Below are positions 1 to 4,432 of a stretch of 7,221 bases of DNA, piece after piece. Position numbers and translations under genes: made by a program. Source of the stretch: an uncultured Eubacteriales bacterium. Its GTDB lineage: Bacteria > Bacillota > Clostridia > Oscillospirales > Acutalibacteraceae. The notes beneath the pieces were generated by a model. That model did no database searches, had not been told where the DNA came from, and saw only the letters and a program-made list of their open reading frames with translations. Location: positions 1 to 7,221 of the forward strand of contig ONIF01000157.1 of assembly GCA_900317795.1 (NCBI GenBank), given 5' to 3'. Position 1 is the stretch's first letter; each line of letters opens with the position of its first letter.

Positions 1-30
1 AAAAATTGACAATTTTAATTGTCAATTTTT
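1..30. repeat. 14-bp perfect inverted repeat (AT-rich hairpin)
   Basis: The arm at 1-14 (AAAAATTGACAATT) is the exact reverse complement of 17-30, with a 2-base centre. Read on the minus strand, it ends in a T-run and lies downstream of the sirtuin/hydrolase genes, so it could act as a weak terminator for that operon. The stem is almost pure A/T, and similar TTGACAA-type units are common as simple intergenic repeats, so a plain repeat is equally likely. It may continue beyond the window edge. Confidence 0.6.
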
Positions 31-102
31 GACGGAGGGGTCGGAACCTGCAAATATTTGTACAGCTTAACGAAAAATCAGAAATTTGCTCATTTATAGC
101 AA
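31..102. other. Non-coding remainder between hairpin and hydrolase remnant
   Basis: No gene is visible. The stretch holds a GC-richer block (GACGGAGGGGTCGGAACC at 31-48) and then a dispersed repeat at 71-100. The alpha/beta hydrolase homology stops at about 103, so this segment seems to have replaced the missing 3' part of that gene. Confidence 0.4.
71..100 (-). repeat. Dispersed repeat copy A (pairs with 3914-3943)
   Basis: Read on the minus strand, this segment matches plus-strand 3914-3943 at 26 of 30 positions, with an exact 17-base core (TAAATGAGCAAATTTCT; minus 80-96, plus 3918-3934). The two copies are inverted relative to each other. This copy abuts the point where the hydrolase gene loses homology. 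It reads as a 8-codon mini-frame, MSKFLIFR then stop. The function is unknown; it is probably part of a small mobile or repetitive element. Confidence 0.55.
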
Positions 103-349
103 TTATCCAAAAACTGCATCGGATATATCCGCATTCATACAGAAAAATGCACCAATACTGTTGGCAATAAGTATTATTTTTCATGTTCATTTTTGAATTT
201 GCTTACAGCGGTATGTATTTCTTTACCTGTTTCCCATGGGGTGAATGTCCGATAGTCCAATCCTATGACATGATATTCAGGAAACAGCGATTTGTAATGT
301 TCACTTTCCGCAGGGCTGCCGTCTTTTCCGTGTATGTATAATACCTCAT
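103..349 (-). pseudogene. Alpha/beta hydrolase remnant (frameshifted, 3'-truncated)
   Basis: No single open frame covers this stretch, but two frames together read like the N-terminal half of a small alpha/beta hydrolase. Positions 347 down to 177 give E-VLYIHGKDGSPAESEHYK..., including FPEYHVIGLDY and TPWE, and end at TAA (174-176). Next, after what looks like one A lost from the A5 run at 177-181, the other frame reads IILIANSIGAFFCMNADISDAVFG with a stop at 103-105. The LYIHGK start and the nucleophile-elbow-like ANSIGA match small Clostridia hydrolases of roughly 170-190 residues (from memory). A second lesion is at the start: ATG at 347-349 is one base out of frame with GTA TTA TAC, as if ATGAAGGTA had lost an A. 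The ATG lies 4 bases after the sirtuin stop, so this was the last gene of that operon. The catalytic Asp/His region is missing. Sequencing error could explain one frameshift, but not the truncation as well. Confidence 0.75.
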
Positions 350-353
350 TTTT

Positions 354-1229
354 TTACCATTCCTTATCTTTCATCTTAGCAACTTTGACCAGTTCCTCAA
401 TTACCTCGCCTATATCTCCATCAATACAGACAGACTGCTTTTTTAGTTCCAACGGACAGCCTGCATCACCAAAATTGATACAGGCATAGATTGCCCGAGA
501 ATTATTTTTTGTCATTCTCCAAAAAGGATATTTTATAATTCCCGGTGTGTTAAAACCGACACCAAGTTCAAGAAACAATATCTTTCCCTTTCGGGTATCA
601 AGAAAATCCACATATCTTTTTGCCGCTCTGTGCCAGCCCTCGTCCTCGACAAATGTGTCGTCCGAGCGAAGGTTCATGCTCATCGGCTTGCCGCATACAG
701 GGCAATGAGGGATAAGCTCTGTGGGTATCTTCATATCCTGCTGATATTTCACCATATCAAGTATCATTTCCTTGTTGTCGTATGTTTTGTTGTGACAAGG
801 CTCGCTGCACTGAAACAAACCATAATCTCCCTGTGTATAGAAAAGCCTCTCTTTGTCAAAGCCTGCTTTCTGAAAACAGTGATCGACATTCGTGGTGACA
901 ACAAAATAATCCTTGTCCCCGACAAGCTTTAAAAGTTCGCTGTAAACAGGCTTAGGCGGATCAAGATAGCGGTTGATGTAAATGTATCTTGACCAGTAAG
1001 CCCACATTTCTTCGGGTGTTTCATATGGGTAAAAGCCTCCGGAGTACATATCTTGAAAGTTGTATTTTTTTCCGAAATCGGAGAAGTATTTTTCAAAACG
1101 CTCTCCGCTGTATGTGAATCCGGCAGAGGAGGAAAGTCCTGCTCCCGCACCGATAATTATTGCATCAGCCTCGCTTACGGCTTTTCTCAAACGGTCAATT
1201 TCCGCTGAGAAGTTCTTTGTATATTTCAT
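354..1229 (-). CDS. Class M sirtuin (SirTM), NAD-dependent protein ADP-ribosyltransferase
   Basis: A 291-residue Sir2-fold protein. Visible motifs are the NAD-binding GAGAGLS at 27-33, TTNVDH at 112-117 (the sirtuin TQNID equivalent), the zinc-ribbon cysteines C141, C145, C176 and C179, and GVGFNTP at 223-229. The position of the catalytic His of ordinary deacetylases (xHG) is occupied by Gln133 in TQG. This substitution is known in SirTM enzymes, which ADP-ribosylate proteins rather than deacetylate them (established for streptococcal and staphylococcal members). The start at 1229 is chosen over an ATG at 1250 because AGGGGTG (1236-1242) lies 6 bases upstream; the 1250 start has no such site. 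The gene overlaps the 3' end of the macrodomain gene by 35 bases, which implies translational coupling. In characterised operons the acceptor is lipoylated GcvH-L, which is absent here, so the substrate is unknown. The family call is firm; the catalytic activity is inferred from homology. Confidence 0.93.
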   Translation of the reverse strand: MKYTKNFSAEIDRLRKAVSEADAIIIGAGAGLSSSAGFTYSGERFEKYFSDFGKKYNFQDMYSGGFYPYETPEEMWAYWSRYIYINRYLDPPKPVYSELLKLVGDKDYFVVTTNVDHCFQKAGFDKERLFYTQGDYGLFQCSEPCHNKTYDNKEMILDMVKYQQDMKIPTELIPHCPVCGKPMSMNLRSDDTFVEDEGWHRAAKRYVDFLDTRKGKILFLELGVGFNTPGIIKYPFWRMTKNNSRAIYACINFGDAGCPLELKKQSVCIDGDIGEVIEELVKVAKMKDKEW

Positions 1230-1971
1230 GATCGTCACCCCTAAATACATTGAAAATCACTTTGATATTGTGTTTTTGCAGAAACTCTCTTACTGTTTCA
1301 ACAGCAATTTCAGCCGCTTTTCTTTGCGGAAAACCGAACACACCCGTTGATATGCAGCAGAAAGCAATACTCTCAATGCCGTTCTTCACGGCAAGTTCCA
1401 GACAGTTTTTATAGCAGCCTGCAAGCAAAGTACAATGCTCATCTGTAAGCTGTCCCTGCACGATTGGTCCGACGGTGTGTATCACATAGTCGCAGGGCAG
1501 GTTGTAGGCTTGGGTAATCTTCGCCTTGCCCGTAGGTTCTTCATAACCTTGTTCCTGCATGATACGTTCACACTCATTTCTGAGCTGAATGCCCGAAAAA
1601 GTATGTATGCAGTTGTCGATACAGTTATGACAGGGAACATAACAGCCCGTCATACCCGAATTGGCGGCATTGACAACAGCACCGCATTCAAGGGTAGTAA
1701 TATCTCCTTTCCAAAGATAAATGTTATCCTCAACGGGCGAAAGCTCGGACAGCTTTGTAATACCTTTTTGTACCGTTTCCTCTTTCAAATATTCGTCCTG
1801 CACAATAAGAAATTCCTCACTTATCGGTGACGGCATACGTACATTGAAAAGACTGCGTAAAAGCTGTTTCTGCTGTATATCATCTTGCGGTATTTCTATA
1901 TTTCTGTATTTCGGCTGTTCATCTAAAAGTGCTTCTATCAGATAAAGCCGCCTCTCGTTTTGTGTCATCAT
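1195..1971 (-). CDS. Zinc-dependent macrodomain, protein ADP-ribosyl hydrolase
   Basis: A 258-residue cytosolic protein whose macrodomain starts near residue 84 after a helical N-terminal region (1-80). Motifs include WKGDIT at 87-92, VVNAANSGMTGC at 99-110 (ADP-ribose binding), a Cys/His-rich loop VPCHNCIDNCIH at 112-123, YVIHTVGP at 162-169, and the diphosphate loop CISTGVFGFPQ at 206-216. The Cys/His loop is the hallmark of the SirTM-linked zinc macrodomains, which remove ADP-ribose from proteins modified by the partner sirtuin. I do not assign which residues bind zinc. Length and architecture match full family members, so the gene looks intact. Two ATG codons are adjacent (1971 and 1968). 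TGAGG at 1976-1980 is 4 bases from the first and 7 from the second, so 1968 may be the true start. The upstream neighbour is the tail of a dehydrogenase whose stop lies 9 bases before this gene; the downstream neighbour is the overlapping sirtuin. Confidence 0.93.
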   Translation of the reverse strand: MMTQNERRLYLIEALLDEQPKYRNIEIPQDDIQQKQLLRSLFNVRMPSPISEEFLIVQDEYLKEETVQKGITKLSELSPVEDNIYLWKGDITTLECGAVVNAANSGMTGCYVPCHNCIDNCIHTFSGIQLRNECERIMQEQGYEEPTGKAKITQAYNLPCDYVIHTVGPIVQGQLTDEHCTLLAGCYKNCLELAVKNGIESIAFCCISTGVFGFPQRKAAEIAVETVREFLQKHNIKVIFNVFRGDDHEIYKELLSGN

Positions 1972-1980
1972 ATCGCCTCA

Positions 1981-2067
1981 CTATATTTTTACGACTATTT
2001 TACCATTCACCGTTCCTTTGTCAAGGGCAATACAGGCTTCACGAATGTTTTCAAAATCATATACTGC
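1981..2067 (-). pseudogene. C-terminal scrap of a medium-chain (MDR) oxidoreductase
   Basis: The minus strand reads 28 residues plus TAG: AVYDFENIREACIALDKG, then TVNGKIVVKI. This matches the closing segment of zinc-independent or zinc-type medium-chain dehydrogenases and quinone reductases, where a helix 'ENIxEAxxxLxxG' is followed by the terminal strand 'GKxVxKI'. All upstream coding sequence is gone; the homology ends exactly where a repeat begins (AACGTGAGTTCGATG at 2068-2082). The TAG lies 9 bases before the macrodomain start, so the dehydrogenase was once the preceding gene in the same operon. The reading frame continues open into the repeat, but nothing there resembles a dehydrogenase. 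Confidence 0.72.
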
Positions 2068-2147
2068 AACGTGAGTTCGATGTAACTGAAAAATATTCTG
2101 AAATGACAGGATAGTAATGTTGATTTCGTTAAGCTGACGATATTGCC
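2068..2147. repeat. Dispersed repeat containing AACGTGAGTTCGATG (copy 1)
   Basis: The 15-base word at 2068-2082 recurs exactly, in the same orientation, at 7126-7140, and looser similarity continues to about 2098 (both copies have GAAAAAT 5-6 bases later). Read on the minus strand, the other side of this gap carries CAGCTTAACGAAA, which also occurs at 63-75 on the plus strand. The segment fills the whole space between the flavoprotein stop and the dehydrogenase scrap, so it marks the breakpoint of that gene. The outer limits are approximate. Confidence 0.55.
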
Positions 2148-2765
2148 TTATAATCTCCGTATCGCCTGTACCGGACAGTTTTCAAAGCAGTTTCCGCATT
2201 GCAGACAGTTATTTTGTCTGATGACAAAGGGCTTTGGACTGCCTTTGTCTATTGCACCCTGAGGACAAATCCTTATACATTTTCCGCAGCCAATGCATTT
2301 GTCTGTTATCAAATATCCTTTGGGTTTCAATTCCGCATTCCCGACAGAGAAATATTCCCTTGTGATGGGTTTTGTGGAAAGACAGAAATATTCTATCGTA
2401 TAGTCTTTTATAACAAATATTGTGTCAATATTTTTGCTTTCACCGGGATAGACATTTTCAAGATACGGCTGCTCTTGATAGATAACATCACGCCATTTCA
2501 TCTGCTCCGCCTGCGGCACTTCCACAGCTCTGCCGGAAAGACGGATCGTTTCTTTGAACCTTGTATATCCCGCTATCTGAACTCTGCCGTCTGCATAAAG
2601 CTGTCTTGCAAAGGATTTTCCCCTTGCGGTCAGAAAATATATATCCGTACCTTCATAGTGTATGGCACTGATATTTCTTACCTGCGGTGCACCGTTTTCA
2701 TCTGCCGTTGCAAAATAAAGCACACCAACATATCCCAATTTTTTCAGACAAGTTTCAGTATCCAT
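2148..2765 (-). CDS. PNPOx-like flavoprotein fused to 2x[4Fe-4S] ferredoxin domain
   Basis: A 205-residue protein. Residues 1-130 look like the split-barrel pyridoxamine 5'-phosphate oxidase / FMN-binding fold (YVGVLYFATADENGAPQVR at 12-30, IYFLTARGKSFARQL at 42-56). Residues 150-205 are a bacterial-type ferredoxin with two complete CxxCxxCxxxCP motifs: C157, C160, C163, C167 and C187, C190, C193, C197. The expected role is electron transfer between ferredoxin-level donors and a flavin-bound substrate in the cytosol; the substrate cannot be read from sequence. A true PNP oxidase role is unlikely given the ferredoxin fusion. The start is supported by GGAGGG at 2771-2776, about 5 bases upstream. 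The stop of the radical SAM remnant lies 2 bases before the ATG, so the two were translationally coupled; an iron-sulfur electron donor beside a radical SAM gene suggests it once served as its reductant (inference). The gene itself looks intact, but its ancestral promoter may be lost. Confidence 0.88.
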   Translation of the reverse strand: MDTETCLKKLGYVGVLYFATADENGAPQVRNISAIHYEGTDIYFLTARGKSFARQLYADGRVQIAGYTRFKETIRLSGRAVEVPQAEQMKWRDVIYQEQPYLENVYPGESKNIDTIFVIKDYTIEYFCLSTKPITREYFSVGNAELKPKGYLITDKCIGCGKCIRICPQGAIDKGSPKPFVIRQNNCLQCGNCFENCPVQAIRRL

Positions 2766-2767
2766 GA

Positions 2768-3382
2768 TTATCCCTCCGTTTTGAATAATTCTCCGTTTTC
2801 ATCTGCCCAGCACTGCGGATCGTCTGCATAGAAATCCCCGTTTGTTCCTTTCGCCACGGCAGGACAGCCCCTGCACCATGCAAGCAGCCTGCAGCGTGAG
2901 CATTTACTGAATTTTGTATATTCACGATAGCTTTCCATGCTCGTCACCCAAAGGTCGGCAAGCCTGTCATCAAATACATTTCCGACCTTGCTTTCCGCCA
3001 CTCTGCGACAGGCAAAAACCGTGCCGTCGGGCAGTATCGTCAAGTGACAGTTGCCGCAGTTGCAGCCTCCGTAAATCATGCCTTTTTCCGCATTGTCGGG
3101 AATAGTAAACTTTCCTGTTTCGTATTCGTAAAGAGTCCACAGATGGTCTTTTTTATTGAAGTATGTACTGCATCCTTCGGCTTCGTATTCCTTGAATTTC
3201 TTGTCGCAGACCTCGAGCAATTCTCTGTATTCCTGTGCTGTCATAGATGCGTCAAGGTCGCCACCGCTGGGGACATAACGGGAGAATGCAAACACATTTA
3301 CTCCGGCTTCCGCAACAGCGTCAATAATTCCCGGCACTTCCATTCTGTTGGTTTTTGATACAGTCGTCATAACAATTATACT
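2768..3382 (-). pseudogene. Radical SAM/SPASM protein, 5'-truncated remnant
   Basis: The recognisable homology runs from about IIVMTTVSKTN (3382-3345) to the TAA at 2768-2770, roughly 204 residues. It comprises the last strands of a radical SAM barrel (AGVNVFAFSRYVPSGG) and a full SPASM-type C-terminus rich in cysteines: GGCNCGNC (3047-3067), FACRR (Cys codon 3008-3010), KCSRC, AWCRGCP and a final QCW. These cysteines normally hold auxiliary [4Fe-4S] clusters in peptide- or protein-modifying enzymes. The N-terminal half with the CxxxCxxC motif for the SAM cluster is missing, so the radical activity cannot be present. The frame stays open further, to 3544, but that part is antisense to the HxlR gene and resembles nothing. 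No start codon near 3370 (ATG at 3368-3370) has a ribosome binding site. From memory, the C-terminus resembles SPASM enzymes of the 'ACGX' peptide system; this is uncertain. It ends 2 bases before the flavo-ferredoxin gene. Confidence 0.85.
3355..3382 (+). promoter_or_regulatory. Putative sigma-A promoter of the HxlR gene
   Basis: TTGATA (3355-3360) and TATACT (3377-3382) are separated by 16 bases, which would place transcription start near 3389, about 40 bases before the HxlR ATG. The -35 box lies inside the conserved end of the radical SAM remnant and the -10 box at its breakpoint. TATAAT also reads on the minus strand at 3375-3380, but with no good -35. Spacing is slightly short and no experiment supports it. 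Confidence 0.4.
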
Positions 3383-3414
3383 GTTACATACATATTTGAA
3401 TGTTATATTCATAT
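3370..3414. promoter_or_regulatory. Candidate operator: two dyads upstream of the HxlR gene
   Basis: The first dyad is TAACA-N7-TGTTA (3370-3386), which overlaps the putative -10 box. The second is ATTTGAAT-N5-ATTCATAT (3394-3414), matching at 7 of 8 arm positions, between the promoter and the ribosome binding site. Their centres are 26 bases apart. HxlR-family dimers bind short dyads of this kind in their own promoter regions, so autoregulation is plausible. In AT-rich DNA such dyads also arise by chance. Confidence 0.35.
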
Positions 3415-3428
3415 TGGGAGGTATGGTT

Positions 3429-3764
3429 ATGAAGAAAAAAGAAGAACTGCCGGATTGCCCTGTTGCAACGACCGTCAGCCTAATTGGAAGTAAATGGAAG
3501 CTGCTTATTATGCGAAATCTTCTTGTCCGTCCCTGGCGTTTCAATGAGCTGAAAAAGAGTTTGGAGGGTATCAGTCAGAAAGTACTGACGGACAGCCTGC
3601 GTTCAATGGAAGCGGACGGCATCATCACAAGAACAGTTTATGCGGAAGTGCCGCCAAGAGTGGAATACTCTCTCAGTGAGCTTGGGGAAAGTATGAGACC
3701 TATTATCAAGTCGATGGAGGATTTCGGAATACAGTATAAGAAGCTGGCGGAAAAGAATAGTTAA
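3429..3764 (+). CDS. HxlR-family winged-helix transcriptional regulator
   Basis: A 111-residue protein that is almost entirely the HxlR winged-helix domain. Features are CPVATTVSLIGSKWKLLIMRNLL (10-32), FNELKKSLEGISQKVLTDSLR (38-58, recognition helix region), the wing DGIITRTVYAEVPPRVEYSLSE (63-84), and a C-terminal dimerisation helix. Cys10 sits at the position of the N-terminal cysteine that senses quinones, diamide or hypochlorite in YodB/HypR-type members, so a redox- or electrophile-responsive repressor is plausible. The ATG at 3429 is chosen because GGGAGGT (3416-3422) is 6 bases upstream; the ATG at 3423 touches that site and earlier ones lack one. The gene is transcribed away from the redox / ADP-ribosylation island, the usual layout for an HxlR regulator and its target operon. 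Here the first target gene has lost its 5' half. The ligand and true targets are unknown. Confidence 0.92.
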   Translation: MKKKEELPDCPVATTVSLIGSKWKLLIMRNLLVRPWRFNELKKSLEGISQKVLTDSLRSMEADGIITRTVYAEVPPRVEYSLSELGESMRPIIKSMEDFGIQYKKLAEKNS

Positions 3765-3800
3765 TATTATTTCATCATAAAACAATAGATTATCAAACAA

Positions 3801-3865
3801 TGTCATTCCGAGGAACGCAGTGACGAAGAGTCTTTACAAGATTCCTCACTTCGTGCGGAATGACA
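3801..3865. repeat. 65-bp hairpin repeat with 10-bp terminal inverted repeats
   Basis: The element begins TGTCATTCCG (3801-3810) and ends with its exact reverse complement CGGAATGACA (3856-3865). Inside are GACGAAGAGTCTT and AAGATTCCTCAC, which can extend the fold. A clear relative starts at 7161 (TGTCATTCTGAGG, GACGAAGAATCTT, GATTCCTCAC). This is the widespread 'GTCATTC...GAATGAC' type of palindromic intergenic repeat, REP- or MITE-like. It lies 37 bases after the HxlR stop, and because no other hairpin follows that gene it may protect or end its transcript. Confidence 0.85.
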
Positions 3866-3966
3866 ATTATCCGCTTGTTAAAAATGAAACAGTATAAAAA
3901 ATATATCCTTAGGGCTGTAAATGAGCAAATTTCTTATTTTTAACGGCACAAGAAGTTAATTAACCC
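3866..3966. other. Non-coding spacer upstream of the yajC promoter
   Basis: No gene is seen. It contains the dispersed repeat at 3914-3943 and a perfect 10-base palindrome GTTAATTAAC at 3955-3964, placed 2 bases before the yajC -35 box, where a regulator could bind. Confidence 0.4.
3914..3943 (+). repeat. Dispersed repeat copy B (pairs with 71-100)
   Basis: It matches the minus strand of 71-100 at 26 of 30 positions. Starting at ATG 3921 it reads the mini-frame MSKFLIFNGTRS then TAA (ending 3959); the other copy reads MSKFLIFR then stop. AGGG precedes the ATG by 5 bases, a weak binding site. It lies upstream of the yajC promoter, so it is not a yajC leader. Confidence 0.55.
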
Positions 3967-3995
3967 TTGCAGTCACCGTTAAAACGTGATATAAT
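3967..3995 (+). promoter_or_regulatory. Strong extended -10 sigma-A promoter of yajC
   Basis: TTGCAG (3967-3972) and TATAAT (3990-3995) are separated by exactly 17 bases, and TG at 3987-3988 gives an extended -10. Transcription would start near 4002, about 27 bases before the yajC ATG. This is the best promoter in the window. Confidence 0.8.
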
Positions 3996-4012
3996 GGCAT
4001 TGTTATTTTTTG

Positions 4013-4022
4013 AAAGGAGAGG
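4013..4022 (+). promoter_or_regulatory. Ribosome binding site of yajC
   Basis: AAAGGAGAGG lies 6 bases before ATG 4029, a near-consensus Shine-Dalgarno sequence that fixes the start codon. Confidence 0.85.
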
Positions 4023-4028
4023 AAAAAA

Positions 4029-4430
4029 ATGTATTCTTTTATTCTTGACACAGCGGCTGCAAGTGCCGAAAATGCACAGGCGAATACCTGGCAGATGGCG
4101 ATTACTCTGGGTGTATGGCTTGTTGTAATAGTTGTGGCATATTTTCTGTTTATATTCCCCCAAAGGAAAAAACAAAAACAGGAAGAAGAACTCCGCAATA
4201 ATATTGAAATCGGTGATGATGTTACCACAATAGGCGGTATTGTAGGCAGGGTTATTGCTGTACGTGACGATGATGAAACAATTATTGTGGAAACAGGCAG
4301 TGACAAAACCCGCATGAGATTTAAAAAATGGGCAATATCATCTGTGGACACCCCCCAGCCTAAAAAAGAGGATACCAAAAAATCCGATAAAGACACCAAA
4401 AAAGACAAGACTAAGAAAAATGAGGAATGA
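4029..4430 (+). CDS. yajC: YajC, Sec translocon accessory subunit
   Basis: A 133-residue single-pass inner-membrane protein that associates with SecD/SecF and the SecYEG channel during protein export. A short N-terminal periplasm-side segment (1-21) is followed by one strongly hydrophobic helix at about 22-43 (MAITLGVWLVVIVVAYFLFI), then the family hallmark FPQRKKQKQ (43-51) and a soluble beta-rich region. That region contains the typical IEIGDDVTTIGGIVGRVIAV (59-78) and an ETGSDKTRMRFKKWAI segment (91-106). The C-terminus is a Lys/Asp-rich tail (about 112-133) that looks disordered and is longer than in minimal YajC proteins. secD, secF and tgt, frequent neighbours elsewhere, are not in this window. 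It has its own strong promoter and is followed with overlap by a small unknown gene, so the two are probably co-transcribed. Confidence 0.95.
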   Translation: MYSFILDTAAASAENAQANTWQMAITLGVWLVVIVVAYFLFIFPQRKKQKQEEELRNNIEIGDDVTTIGGIVGRVIAVRDDDETIIVETGSDKTRMRFKKWAISSVDTPQPKKEDTKKSDKDTKKDKTKKNEE

Positions 4431-4432
4431 TT

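Noticed and set aside
1230..1250. Earlier ATG for the sirtuin (adds MYLGVTI)
   Set aside because: The Shine-Dalgarno sequence AGGGGTG lies inside this stretch and serves the ATG at 1229.
2199..2831. Plus-strand 210-codon open frame opposite the flavo-ferredoxin gene
   Set aside because: It is the antisense of two complete ferredoxin motifs and a flavin domain; its translation resembles nothing and has no start signal.
3375..3403. Minus-strand promoter with TATAAT at 3375-3380 driving the truncated island
   Set aside because: The -10 match is perfect but no -35 is recognisable, and in AT-rich DNA this is weak evidence. It remains possible that it now drives the flavo-ferredoxin gene.
3348..3428. 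Longer HxlR protein starting at 3348 or 3423
   Set aside because: These starts have no correctly spaced ribosome binding site, and the added residues are encoded by the promoter and dyad region.
3383..3544. Upstream extension of the radical SAM frame to an ATG at 3544
   Set aside because: This part is antisense to the well-supported HxlR gene, resembles no radical SAM sequence, and lacks a ribosome binding site. The frame is merely open by chance.
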